A stretch of 64,000 nt of DNA, from positions 14,738,001-14,802,000 of the forward strand of contig NC_134368.1 in NCBI RefSeq assembly GCF_035582795.1. Direction: 5' to 3'. Below are positions 36,301 through 49,500 of this stretch, piece after piece; position 1 is the stretch's first letter, and every line of letters starts with the position of its first letter. The notes under the pieces are model-generated. The model worked only from the letters and a program-made list of their open reading frames with translations. It had not been told where the DNA came from and did no database searches. Both the position numbers and the translations under genes were made by a program. This DNA comes from Mycteria americana. Taxonomy: Eukaryota > Chordata > Aves > Ciconiiformes > Ciconiidae.

Positions 36301-37871
36301 ATAATGTAAGGGTGGCCAAGAATGCATCTGCAGGAGCATATTTCTCAGGTTGTGTAGTACAGTCAGCCACCACATCCATTGCTGAGGTGTTTTTCTGCAT
36401 GAGGTGGCAATCTTTTGTGCTTCGGTTGTGCAGGCATGCTCTCATGCAGACCAGATTTTCCAGGATACACCCCCCCACCCGTTGCTTTTAACGTCGCTAT
36501 TTTACTCCTCTTGTGCAGCATATTACAGGGAATCAATGGGGATGATGACACTGAAAGATCTGTTGCAAATTATTTTGGCTTGTGTGTTTTGGTAGTGCTC
36601 TGCACTTTTCAAGCAAGGCCTGAGTCCACATGAACTCAAAATTACAGTATATATAGAGCATAATTTAAAAAAAGCATGTGGCATGTAAAATGTCTGTTAC
36701 AAGACTTGTTTGTTCCAGTAGCGATTGCAACCATTAAAACATAATCAGCGTGAGCTCAGTGAAGAGGAGGTGTGAAGACAACTCTACTGAGCAAAGGGAG
36801 AATAGTTAGTCACTAAAGCAAATGCAAGAAGGGACATGGGAGAGGCAAGTGGTGCCTGAATCTCTTAGAAAAGGGAATAATATTCCTGGGAATGGTCCAA
36901 CCAACGGTTGACATATGAATGGGGGAGGGAATTGCTGGTCCTGAGCTGGCAGACTGTAAGGCATGGGGAGACAGAGAGCTCAAAAATGAGGTGTTACAGA
37001 GGAAGGATCTCACTATTGAGCTTAGCAAGTAACGAGAAGAGCTGGCACAAGATGAGAAAAAGAAGCAGATGCAGAAAAATGAAGAGAGGCTGGAGAAATT
37101 CAGAGGAGTGGGCACAAAGAATAATTTTAGTTGTAGCCTTTTGAATTGATTGACATGAGGGGAGCTGAGAAATAAGTAGGCTTCAGCTGAACGTGGCAGA
37201 ATACTCTGGGAGAGAAAGAATGCATTCGTCTGGACTTGAGACTTTGGTCTCAAGCTAACTACTGAGGGTCAAGATGGGAAACTTTCTGTTTGGCCTGAGC
37301 AAAGTGCTGGGGTAGTGTGAGGTGTTCTGTTGTGAGACAACAGCAGTGCGAGAGCTGCCAGCTGCCAGCTAATTCACTTTGGACACCAAGGGGGACATGT
37401 CATACAGATGCAAGACATGGTGAGTACCTGTAATGGGGAACCAAAGTCCTTGTCTAGGTTTGGATCTATTCCATATCTGCCCGGGCTGTGCTTTTTTCCC
37501 ACCCACCTTTGCTTAATGATATGAAGCTACACACAGATTGGTGTGTGACTTGCCAAAAGTGTTTGAAAAGCCTACTGAGTGCTGGGCATGGGAACAATGT
37601 CTCACATTATTATTCTGCTATTGGTGCAAGATTTGGACTGATTTAGACAGCACTTTTTGTCCTGCTTTAGAACACCAAGGCCTGGGACTTCTCTATCCCT
37701 TCTTACTCTTGAATATTTACTTAATAATCAAAGGTACATTTTTCCATCTGTAGCTGTTTAATAGACTTGGCCCCTCTCAGTTTACTTGTCTGTCGATGAA
37801 CATTTGTGAATGCACGTTGCATATTGCACTGGACTTGGCAGCTCCGGAGATGTTTTAGCTGCTTCTGTAGA

Positions 37872-37915
37872 AGTTGTTGGACTTCCAACCACCATTTCTA
37901 TGATTCTGTGATAAG
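37872..37915 (+). mobile_element. CR1-like 3' tail remnant
   Basis: AGTTGTTGGACTTCCAACCA then CCATTTCTATGATTCTGTGA resembles the extreme 3' end of CR1 (TTGGACT...CTTCCAACC...TCTATGATTCTGTGA). Only about 45 bases are recognisable, so the assignment is tentative. Confidence 0.5.
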
Positions 37916-40609
37916 TCTTTTCCTTTACTTTTTCTACAGGAGAAAAAGAGGCCACAGTGTTTCAGCCACTTCCATCTGGTGTCTTAAATTACATTCAGAG
38001 TAGGTCCTTCTGGGCACATTTCTATGGAGATTGAAACCTTTGGCAGAGGGACAGAAAGAAGGGTTTGGGGCAGTGATTCCTTTAGCTGCCACAGCAAGTT
38101 TGTCAGTCGGTGCCCTCAGCAGGGCATCAGGGTTTTCAGCATCATAGCTGGTGCCACCACGGGGAACCGAGCTGCGTTTTGCTGGAAGCCAGGCAGGTTT
38201 GGAAAGTGGACAATGGCTGTCTGGGAAGACAACTGATATGGTGAGGTGGTTGTTCAGCAAGTCTGAATCTCCTTCTTACAAGTGCCAAGAGTGACCGCTG
38301 GCAATGAACCACTTTCCTGACAGGAGGCCAGGGTCTGTTTTCTGCTTTGCTGCCATTTCTTTCATAAGCAAGTTCATACATGTGGTAAAAGGGAGAAGCT
38401 TAATTTTCCTTTGCGGGAGTGGGAGCCAGGAGAGGCCACTGGCTTGTGAAGCAGTCAGACAAGGAGATAAATTTCTTGCTGCTTTTGTGGGTATGAGAGA
38501 GATGGAACAGAGATGAGCAGCAAAATAATTTGCAGGTTTCTGTTCTTGCAACACATGAAGATGGTGGCCTTGTCCCCTGGGACAGAGGCACTTTGGGAAT
38601 GCTTTTGCTTGTCACTTGATGCACTTGTCACAAGATGAAGTTTCGATCTGTAGTGCATGTCCTGATGAGGTTTAAGGCCTCAGCTCTTGCTTATGTTCCT
38701 ACCGAATAATAAACGTCCCCACTGTTTTCAGTAAAGTGTCTATATAAAATCTCTCTAAGTAAAGCTGATCACTTTTGCCCACCTTGCACTTGGCTGGCTA
38801 AAGGAGTACGCAGTGCTCAGAGCTAGGAGACTCTGGAAGGGTTGTTCATGGACTGGTGCTGATACCATGGGAGGTGGAGCAGCAGGTACTGCAAGTTTCT
38901 ATGACTTGCAGGAAAAGTAGATATGTGAGGCAATAAGACAGCAAAAAGTGCCTAAGTGCAAGCAATATGCACCTGTATCCACCACATTTAGTTGGTCATG
39001 AATTACCATTGCTAACATCATATTCGAGGACATTTTCTACTATTCTGTTTCCCTTGCATCCACCTCCTCTGTCAGAGAAGGGGTTCCTTAGCTGGATTTC
39101 AACCATGACTGGTGCCAAGGCTGATGTGTCCCGATAACCTGATGCAGGTTTCTGACTAGAACTTAGATAAAACTCATCTTCAGTTCAGTGACACACTGCA
39201 GCCAGCTGTGCTGTAAATTGCTGTTATTTTTTCCTCAGTTCAGCTTTTCCTATGAATGGCTTGCTGAGATTTTGAGATCAGCTCTAATTGACGTAACCTG
39301 TGTGTAACCCAAGAGATGGCTGTAACAACACACAGTGGAGGGTTCAACCCTCCAGCCCATACTTAGGTGAAACCCCTGCTGATGCCAATGAATATCGTCA
39401 TCATTAAGATGTTTGTTGTGCTTCCCTTCTAAAAGCAAAGCAAAGATGACATTTATAGTGAAGAAATCCCCCTGGAGTTAGTAGCTGTAGGAGTAGCCCG
39501 TTTAGACTGTGTGATTAAAGAGTGAAATTGCTAGCTGAATAGAAAGTCAGGTCTCCAAAGGGGAAACAAAAGAACATCAGATCTTTTAAATGAATAAAGA
39601 TGAATGAATGTATTGGCTACAGACCAAGATACAGCATTACTACAATCAACATAATCCTTCCTAAATGAATTGCCATATACTGGAGTGCATTTCTTAAGAA
39701 AAGGACCTTAAATAGGTCCTTAAATAGGATTCTCCATTAGTGGCCTATCAGATATGATGCCTCAAGGATACAATGTTTTACAAGCAATTCCCTGAGTTGA
39801 TTCAGGGATCACCCTAGCTAAAAATTACTTCCTACGGAGGGTAACCTAGACGTGAAATTCAAAAGGAAGGGTAGTGCTGATTAAAAGCAGATCTTCTATA
39901 AGCAGACAGTGCTTCGTGAAATCCCATTTACAGCTCTTTGATCCTTATGAAAGGATTTTAAGCAAGCATTCCTCTTGGGAAGGATGTCTTTCTTCTTTTG
40001 CAGTTAATTTTAAAAATGTTCCTTATTTGTAAGTACTTTGCTAAAACAAGGTAATTTAACTGTATTGTATCACAACTGGGTCTGAATCTGACCAGCTCTG
40101 ACAATAGACAACCAAATATATCTACAAAGGAAATACCTTTTAAATCACTTGTATATTATGGGAAATAACTCTGCAAGGAGGAATGCACAGAAGCACAGAG
40201 GAGCTCTGAGTGTCTCCCTCCATTATCTGCCAGTGAGACTTGCCTTTGAGAAACTTCCCTCGCAAGTTGTCGTCTTGTGCAGATTTGGATAATCAAGGAG
40301 AACGCAAACTTCAGCCTGTGGCTTTTGAACCTTCCCTCTAAATTGGTGATTCTGTGGCTTTTCTAACTCTCAGGGGTGTTTTTAAAGCCTTAGCAACAAC
40401 GCGTTCTCAAATGCTAAAAAAGTGAAGATGAATGCCTTGGCTGCAAGTGTGATAACGTAGCCTAATGCCTTCTTATGTCTATTGGCTTTAATCTAATGTC
40501 TTTTGAACCACACACGTTTATAGGCAGAGAACTAGAAATACAGGTGGATTTGGAATTTAAACTGTTTTCAAATGGCTCTTTAGCATAAAATCCTTAGTCA
40601 TCTCCAGGG

Positions 40610-40673
40610 CCATTGACTAATCTGGATTTTAGAGAATACAGCCATTGTTGCTCTGGAGATGTAAGGACAATGG
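40610..40673. promoter_or_regulatory. Cluster of three SOX-like sites in intron 1
   Basis: CCATTGA (40610), CCATTGT (40642) and ACAATGG (40667) lie within 64 bases, and ATCTCCAG/CTGGAGAT (about 40600 and 40653) form an inverted pair around the first two. SOX factors bind ACAATGG/CCATTGT. An enhancer role is inference. Confidence 0.3.
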
Positions 40674-43600
40674 TATATTCTAGTAAGTCCTTAGACTTAT
40701 GCAAAGGATGAAACCACTGCTGAGTGTTTCCTCCTCCTTTAGGCCTGGAAAATCTGGGGCTAAGAGTGGTGTAAAGACTTTTTCAGTTGGCAGCGGCTGC
40801 AATGCAGCAATCATAAAAGTCCAAATCCAAGGGTGAAGCAGCGCTTACACCCATATGCTGGGTATGTTATATGAAGTTCATTGTAGCTAAATTATAAAGC
40901 AAACTGTAAATAATTAAAAAGACATAATTTACTTGATTTAGAGCTGGAGATGTAATAGATAGACATTCCTTTCATGGAAGAAAAGGAAAAATCTAATAGC
41001 ATATATCGGAATTACAGTCTGGACAGATGCTGCTATTTGATGAAAACACCACTCTTGAAATCTCTTTGAATCTTTTCATATGGCTAGAGTAGATAATGGC
41101 AGATTCTTTCTTCCTTTTTTTTTTTCCAAGCTCCATCTTGTGCGATAGAGGTGTGGTTTTCTCTGAAAGGTGCCTGTATGTGCACTACCATGGGTGTCAA
41201 TACTGAAGAGAAGTGTGTGGTTTGCTATAACTTGTGCTGCATTTTATTTTGACATGCTGCACCAATTTGAAATAGTATGTGTTTAGTAAAACTTATGTCA
41301 GAAGACAGCAGTTTTATTTCTTCTGTTACTGTGTTTTTCTGTAGTTCCAGAAGCAGATTGAGAACTGCATGTGTAAAAAATGTATTTGAATTTCATTGTG
41401 CGTAATATTTTTAAATACCTCTAGCTCTGAGTGGAGCAGGTGAATGAAAAAAGGCTAATTTGAAATTTCTTTGCAATTGTTCCTGCTCTAACATTTGGAT
41501 CATATTTACAAATAACCCAGAGCTGAGTGGTTTACTGACCAGAGGAATTTGACTTCACTTATAATTGTGCCGAGCCCACTGCAGATTTCAGGACTGCAGC
41601 AGGGCTCAGGCTCGTCATCCGGCAGGTTGATGCAGATGCTGCTTGTCTCTGCTGGCCTTGTACCATTGGGAGTGTACGAAAATATGGACATGCTTCACAA
41701 GAGCTGAGCCAAGCTGATTTTAAAAACCCAGCAAAACGGTCAATTTGTACAAATTATGCCAGTCACCAGCTTACGGATGTTGCTCTTACTGTAATGCAAA
41801 CAATAGTTGTAAGAGAGTGAAAGCCACCGCCTTGTGTCTGAGCAGGCGGCCCCTCCTCCTGCAGCAAACGATGCTGAGTTTGTGGCATCTCCTTTTCTGC
41901 CATGAAAATTGCTGTCATGTCACAGACTAAGCTCTGTGGCTTTGCTGCCAGATTAAGCAGGAGAAGCTAGACCGCGATTAGCAAAAAATCACCAGGAAAG
42001 CAGTGCACGGGGTTTGAAGGTGAAGAGCTGTGAATAACAGGAACGGCTGTATCATACTCGGCAGCGAGCTGAGCCGGGAGGTGCCGGAGCGCTTGTAAAA
42101 TGGAGCTGCAGGGAGGCAGAAGATCGGCATCGTTGCTGTGCTGATGCTGTGTCACGGCCAGGCGCAGACCCCGGAAGCAAACAGCTTTGCCTCGCTGCCG
42201 TCGCATCATTGCGGCAGCGATGGGTGGAGGAGAAACACCTCGGCTCTCACACCCCGCAGTGAATGCTGGGCAGCGGCGTGGGTTTACAGTGGTGCTTTCC
42301 ACACCTCCCATGTCAATGAGAGCAGGGTTTTTTTCCCCTTGAATCTTGGCACCTAATGAATTGCTCAGTTTGTATGTTCAATATAATACCCCCTCTCTGT
42401 CTTGCCGTGTTCCCGCTGTCTGTCCTTGGCAGGCTGGAGGGAGGAGAGGGTCCCAGCAGTTTTCCTTGGCTTGCACCCGGGAGAGCTGGGCTGGCACCTT
42501 CTTGTGCCAGGCAATGCACTGAAAACTTGGTATGGAGCCCTTAGGGCTCAGCAGGCAGGGCACCAGTGGCTGAGACATCTGTTAGCTGAATATAAAGGTG
42601 GCAGCCACACTATAAAGGCTTACGCTATTGTCATCTCCTGAGCCCAGTAACGAGCGCGTTGTGGTTTGCATTGTGAAAGCACCCAAAGGTCACCCGAGTA
42701 GCTGAGGGTACGTCTGAGAGCTAGGCAAAGAAAGTGTCCTGCCTGGAGGGGTTTACAGTTGGGAAGAGGAAATATGGGCCAGCGCTGCGTGATTAATTCA
42801 TGAGCTTCAGGTCACTCCTCCCTCCACCCCCCTCTGCTTTCCCCAGGGTGCTACAGAGTGTGGCTGTCCTCCAGCCTGGAACACTGTCCAGGCGGAAGAG
42901 GACTTTGGTCCCTAGTTTTTCTGGACATTTGGCACTTGGTAAGAAAACTGCAAGCAGCCTGCCTGACATCAAGCCCCTGGTAAATAATAGATGGCCCCTG
43001 ACCATGCACAGGCGGGCTGCATGCCCGAGGAGGCTAACCTACTTCACAGACCCTGTGTTTGCCCAGATTTCTGTCCAGGATTTCACTGCTGCAAGTACCA
43101 GTGACCTAAACCAGTGCAGGAGCACCCGGGTGTCGGTGGTCTTGGCAGCGGTGCAGGGTGGCAGCATCCCTGTGCCTTCAGGCCAGAGCTGTGCCTGTCC
43201 CTGAAGCCCACGCTCAGGCTGTGGTGGGGAATGAATACTCACATGCTGACCAAGGGTTTGTACGAAAGTTTATTTCATGAAGAATATAGCAAATTCCTTG
43301 TCAACATTAATGCATGCCTCCCTGCTAGTCAGTTATGTTTGTGTAATTTTTCCAGTGTGTTCATGGAAATGCATGTATATGGGTAGGTGCACACAGGTGT
43401 TTGGTGCCGGTGCTTTGGCTAAGGACAAGCCAGCCCTGGTCCGGAGCAGGGTGTAGGAGGCAGCGCCTGTTTGCTTGGGCACAGCGTGCTGCCGGGGTGT
43501 CCACGTGGCACTGAAACCCCACCTGGGTTGCTTGTGCCCATCGGCACCATCTGTGTAAAGGTACCCTGCTTTGCTTGTGCTCCTGGCTTGCAATGATCTG

Positions 43601-46491
43601 TAACGTGCCCTACAGACACGCTGACATCTCGAGCTGGTTGGGAAAGTTCCAACAAAACCCTTTTTCTCCTGAATTTGCTGATTTGCTGGAATGGAAATGT
43701 GTGTCAGAGATGTTTCCACATCTATCAGGTCCTGATGAAAGCTGGGTAAGGCTCCACAGCACGGTCCCCGGTGGCTTGGCAGGCTCCCTGGGGAGCATCA
43801 AGATTTGTGGGTTTTTGGCAGCCTTGTCTCCCATGGCTTGCAGTTCCTGGCAGGGGGTAACGCTAGCCACAGGCCAGCTCAGGTGCAGGACCTGCTCCCT
43901 TTTGCATGGTTTGTATTTTCTTCTGAGCAGAAAAGTGTCAAGAATTAAAACGTTGAAAGTCTCCATAAAGTGCAGTTTTCTTTCTTCACCAGAATTTCTT
44001 AGACCATCTGAAATTCTGCAGAAGGTGAGACTTTGTAGCTAAACATTCTGTAATCCTTTATAAACTGTAAGTGAGTCTTAATTTAATGGATGACTCACAT
44101 AATTGAGTGGTTTCTTGAAGCTACATTTGTATCCTTTTTAGTTTCGGATTATTCTAATACCTAGTTTTGTCACTAGGTATATTTATATATAACAATGTAT
44201 GCAATCCTTATGCCTACAATTATTTTTCTGGAGTTGTACTTTCTGCTTTATTTTAGTCTGTCTTATTTTTCCGGCTTGTTACATTTGTTTCTATTTATGA
44301 TGCATCTTGTCCTGTTTTAAAAGAAATAAAATGTAGAACATCTTGCTGAGCGTGTAGATTTTTGACTCATTAGCAGTGACAGATGCAATGCTCTGGTAAC
44401 GTTCCCTGCCCGTATCAATAAGCTCTTGCCTCTTGTAATTGGACAGTATTAATGTTTAGGAAGGCAACTGAATGAGCTTAAAAGGAGCTCACAAGATGGT
44501 GGTCTCTGCGGGTCGTCAGGCAGTGTGGTAAATCATCATGGTGAGGCGATGCAACTGCCAGCACATGGCAAAATAACTTATTAGCGTTCAGGTTGCTGGT
44601 TCACAAGTCCTGCAATTACAAATGATAGTAGAGAGGCTGGGGAGAAAACAGGGAGCCTGCTCTGGCAGATTCCAGACTGAGCACTTGCATTCGTCTCCGT
44701 CCTTTAACGAGAGGGTACCAACATCTGAGGCAGGTCCCAGGGACATATTTCATTGTAGTTCTGGGCCTTGGTTCCCCCCCAAGCTCATCTCACTGCTGCA
44801 GCACGTGGAGAAGAGCCTCAGACCTTCTGTGCACATACTCTTTTGTCATGTACTGTATTTAAAATGTCTTCCTCCCCCCTTCTTTCTCCCCTTAAAATGT
44901 CTGTTTCTCCCTTTTGGCTTTTCTAGAATGATATAGAGGGCAATAGAGGCTTTGAACCTGCAAAATGTTCAAATACAAGCCAAAAAGTAAATATGCTACA
45001 TATAACTGAGAAGTTACATTGAAGAAAGGTTGTTGTAACACCCCTAACTCTGACTTGGCACTTTTTAATCAATTAATTTTTAGGAGGTCTATTGTTGTCC
45101 TGGTTTTATAGATGAGGAAACATATCAACTTGTTTAATTATTTTCCAGACTGGGAACTTGGGACATGCATGGTTTATATGCGTGAGTCATCCTGTAATTA
45201 AACCAGGAATTGAGTCTGGAGAGAAGAGTATAAAACATGGACAAAATGGAGATTCTGAGTTATTGTTTAGTGAGCCAAGGAAATAATTTACAATAAATGG
45301 CTTTTTTTAATATATGAATGGGAAAAGAAGGTTCTGACTGCTTTAGAGTTTTCCAGCATTCACAGTCACTTGGCAAAAGCGTTATGTACTGCAGTTACAG
45401 ACTTTCCCTGTCTCTGGGTAGGTGGTAGAGTGCTTGCGATTCCAGTACGACTTCTTCAATGAGGGAGTTCAAATATTGGTTCTCAGGAATATGCAGTGGT
45501 AAAATTTGCTTTCTGTAAAATGTATTTTTTGAGAACAGAGTGTAACCATTTGAATAGAGAAAAATGGAAACAGATGATTGTTGTGAACACTGACCCAACA
45601 GACTTGATATTTGAACAGTTCTTCACAGGAAAAAATGTTTGCTTTCCGGCACTTCAGAAAATACCAGGAGGCAGTAGCTCGCTCTGCTGTTCATATGATA
45701 TTTCAGGTAAACCGAGCTTTGGAGGCTGCACTGCCGTCCTTATTCACAGAGTGAGTGAGGTGCAGCGTGGGGACCCTCAGTACAGAGTGCCCCCAGCTAA
45801 TCAGCAGTCTTTGACCTGCAGGAATCACAAATTAGACAACAATTCATTCTTCGTGCCCACTAGAAACTAGATTTTCTGCTGCCGGTCCGTAACGCAGTAC
45901 AGGAGGCCCAAGCTGTGGGCCATGTCCCTTGGCCACCTCAGTGGAGCGGCCGAGTTGACCCTGCTGAGCTGACGTTGCTTAAAACAGCTTCCCTGGGCAA
46001 GCATTTCTGCATTACAGAGCTCAGCAGCCTCTCCTGACCTTGTCCCTTGCCATTTCAAGCTCTGTTACTCTTCCAGGGGTGCCGAGAGTCCCAGGTGAAC
46101 TCAGCTTGGCCATTCCAGTGTTGGGCAGTTTATTCTGGGGCTTTCTTTTCCCTTTTTGGCCTTTGTACAATAAGGTGGTGGTAAAAAGGGGATGTAGTGG
46201 GATTCCAAGTGTTTCCATGTGCAATGAGTTCTGCTTTGAGGAAAAAAGACTCTGATGACCATGAGGCCTCATGTTCCAAAAGTCAGAAATAAACATTCAA
46301 TGAAACTATGGTTTTCCCCTCCACTACCTATGTACCCACCTGAACCTATGGCATGAATAGACCTTTATATAGGGTAAGTGCTTTGATGTTAATGGCTTTC
46401 TATATAATATAAGCCTATTTGGTATCATCAATATGTTATTATGTTTATTTATTTCAACAAATCCACATTTCTTCCTTTTTTTCCCCCCCAG

Positions 46492-46580
46492 AGTGACCGA
46501 CTACTCATTAAAGGCGGAAGAATTATCAATGATGACCACTCCTTCTATGCAGACATATACCTTGAAGATGGACTTATAAA
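46492..46580 (+). CDS. CRMP1: CRMP1 exon 2
   Basis: 89 bp, the family-typical size, encoding [15 protein letters not shown] then [14 protein letters not shown] and two bases of a Lys codon completed by exon 3. These are residues 14-43 of the short form, the N-terminal beta-sandwich strand region of the dihydropyrimidinase-like fold. The acceptor is strong: a T/C tract with eight or so C residues directly before CAG. The donor is AAA|GTTGGT, which matches the consensus poorly (no G at -1, T at +3, G at +4; only +5 G and +6 T agree). The boundary is nevertheless fixed by the family exon length and by exact frame joining to exon 3. Reading through the donor gives an intronic tail ending at 46689. 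Confidence 0.95.
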
Positions 46581-49500
46581 GTTGGTTTTTTTAAATATTG
46601 AACTTTTTTGCATGCCTGTTAGTTTAGACTACTGTGATGGTGCTGACCTGCAGCCAGCGTCTTGGTTACCTCTAGATGTGGGGCCATAGTAGAGGAGTGT
46701 TTAACTCTGAAATTCTATCATTTTATCTTTACTAAGATTAGATAAGTAGAAAATTTCTTTACTGTAAGTTGAAGTTATTTGTTTTTCAAACAGTTCAATC
46801 CTAGTTTCTTCCAAAATAGTCAAGGCAAGTAGGCTCTCTCAAGAAGTAATGCTAAGGACAATGGATATTTTTGGGTCCATATATGACAGAAGGCTCATTA
46901 CAACTTTTTTCCCCACACCTAATCAGGGCGAATAGAGCCATGCTCTAAAGGACTGTATGGCACAGAAATACGCTCCATGTTACACAGTGCTAATGGGGAC
47001 CTGCTCCTTCTCACTTCCCCTGTTGGTTAATGCTGAAGCATAGCATGTTCTGTTCATACAGCGTTGTTATGCATTGCTCATACGTCCCTTTTCTTATTTA
47101 GCAAAGGTATACAATCTTAAATCTTCACACAATTAGACAGAAAATCCTACAGATTTATCAGGATATAAAATACAGGAACTGGGAAAGTATTCCTTAGGTG
47201 AAAAAACATAAAATACATGTTACTGATAGCCTGGGAAACAGTAACAAGAGATGTCTATTGATGTAGCTCTACTGGTCCTACCTTGGCTTAGTGGAGGTGG
47301 GGGTCTCTAGTTTTGCAAAGCTATGTAGTGTCTACAAGCACTCGGATGTACACAAGGATCAAAGCCTTTTTCTTGACTGCTAAACATTTTCACTAGTGAC
47401 CTAAGAAGTTTGGTCTCCAGAGGCTACAATTTAGTGCAAAAAACATAATATGGTTATCTCGTAAATAATTAATTACCTACTTGTTTTCAGAGCTCTTTTT
47501 CTTAAGAGTATATCATCAGATTAGAAGTCCAATTCTTTACGTATCTGTGGCTACTTACATTATTCGTGATTCAGGTTATTATAACAGAAACAAATTCTGA
47601 ATGCTTGTATCCATGGACTATGCAGTTTTCTTTTTAATGTTGCACTCTGCTTTTCCAGTTGCAGTGTTACCTGCATTGCAGAAGTGGCAAAACGAGCATA
47701 TCGTTTTAAGTGGAGAAGGCACAAAATTATGAACATGTGTATTTTTTTAAGAGCAACAATCAACCAAGTTGTTGGTTGCTCTCTCTGATAGGCATTTTAG
47801 TTGAGTTTTTGTCTGCTTTTGTTTGTTCAGATGCAGATGTCCTAGTAACACTTGTAGGCATCAGAGCTGATATAACAACTAAGTGCATGAGATGCTGTGA
47901 GTCTGAAACTGCTGTGGATTTGTGGCCTTGATTCCCAAAATGCAATGGTAGGCAGGTTAGCAATGCCAAACTTTCAGCTGCCCTGCCATTTAGCAGCCCT
48001 TGCTAAGTGCATAGACTCCCTCTGAAATCCATGCATGGATCCATACCTCCAGAAAGTATCACAGCTGCCCGAGATAGCTAGGATTAATAATGAATAGACA
48101 GACAAGATCTTAATTTTAAAAATGCCTTTATCTTTGCCTAAGGAGGCAAGTTTACTATTCAACACCCTGAGTTGTGCCTGGTTTCCTGGATTTAGATGAC
48201 CCAAGGTTTTTCTTTGTGCAAGAAGTCCTGCTCTGAAAAAGCAGCTAATTTGTGAGGGCAGCCTGGTGTGAGATGGGCTTGGGTCCTGACTGTGTTCACG
48301 TGATAAATTCTGCAGCCTAGGGAAGTGCTATATTTTCTGGGATTGGCCTCTTTTAGTTTCTCCAGCTGGAACTGCCCATTGTGTCTAAATATTTAACATA
48401 GTTGTGAAACGTTGCTCGAGATCCTTTGGAGCAGGACCTTGGACCTCAGGCATCCACATTTCAGTTGATGCGCTAACTCTCAGATCCTGCTGACAATACA
48501 GAATTCTTTCCACAGAATGGAGCAGCCACCAAGCCACTCAGCCCAGAACAGGCAATAGTGTTCTGGTTTTGCTGGAATATAAAAGTTCTGGGTTAATTTT
48601 CTTATTCTGCAGTGGAAACTGATTGGAAAATAAGAGGGTTGGGTTTCTCTTGCTGGCTAATGAGATGAAGTAGGGTCTTTTAAGGCTTATGTCCCTGCAG
48701 ATTGTCCTGCAGAGAGGAATGCAGATATAACCTTGAATGTGTTTGAAGATTATCTATGGTTTGGAGGATGGTAGATGCGTTTTCCTACCTATCAATGCTC
48801 AAACTGGCTCCCCAGGTACAAGGGAGCAGTGGTGCATGTGGGTTTTTCCTAGCTGAAACTTAAGCCCTGCACGCTCAGGTGGCACCTGAGAGGCAGTTCT
48901 CTGGTATCTAAATAGTAATTTAGATATTTAGTAATTTAAATTGCCATTGGTACGTAAATAATATATTTTGCTTACATTTATCCTGTCTCTCATTTCCGCA
49001 TGAGGAAATGAGCCCCGGTCTCCATGCCAAGCAACAGGTCATGGTCTGCTCCATCCCTGCCGAGGGGAAGGGTTGGGTCCCTCCGGGCTGGAGGGGACCA
49101 ACAAGGGTGCAGGATGGGTGGCTGGGGACGGGGTCTTCACAGCTGGGCAGGCGAGGAGCCAAGTTAGGGGGAGCCTCAGGTGCCTAAAAGAGATCTGGGC
49201 TTGGTAACGACAGGAATAACTCCACTGAGCTCTGGGGGAGGTTTTCAGCTTTCTCAGGTTAAGCTTATGAAGAGTTGAAACCTGCTGTTTCCATTGCGCT
49301 TTAATCAGCTCATGTACGACAGAATTTACCAGCTTGTTCAACTGAAGACGGTAGACAGCATCAACTTTCTGTGAGTCTGAGTTTTCTAGGTGCTTCAGAA
49401 AACCAGCTCACTCATCTCTACAGTGTCTAGAATACATTTATCTGCGCTATTGTATTTTTTCACCCACAAGTAACTGAACCCCATTCTTATTAACATACAC

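Larger units (their letters stand above)
33763..46491 (+). other. CRMP1: CRMP1 intron 1 (main part)
   Basis: The intron runs from the exon 1b donor (33058) or exon 1a donor (29908) to the exon 2 acceptor (AG at 46490-46491). It contains no recognised gene. A CR1-like tail and a small SOX-motif cluster are listed separately. Open frames of 155 (43575-44042, +) and 197 codons (35289-35882, -) occur but match no family I know. 36750-37250 is purine-rich on the + strand, which explains a long minus-strand frame there. Confidence 0.6.

Noticed and set aside
36813..37253. 146-codon minus-strand frame rich in Ser, Phe and Leu
   Set aside because: It mirrors a purine-rich + strand stretch. No domain is seen and the composition is explained by sequence bias.
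37827..37848. ACTGGACTTGGCAG, similar to the miR-378 seed region
   Set aside because: Only the first 11 bases agree. The rest of the mature sequence differs and I saw no matching hairpin arm.
46581..46689. Extension of exon 2 into the intron
   Set aside because: Known family exon length (89 bases) and perfect frame joining to exon 3 fix the border at 46580. The read-through part has no similarity to CRMPs.
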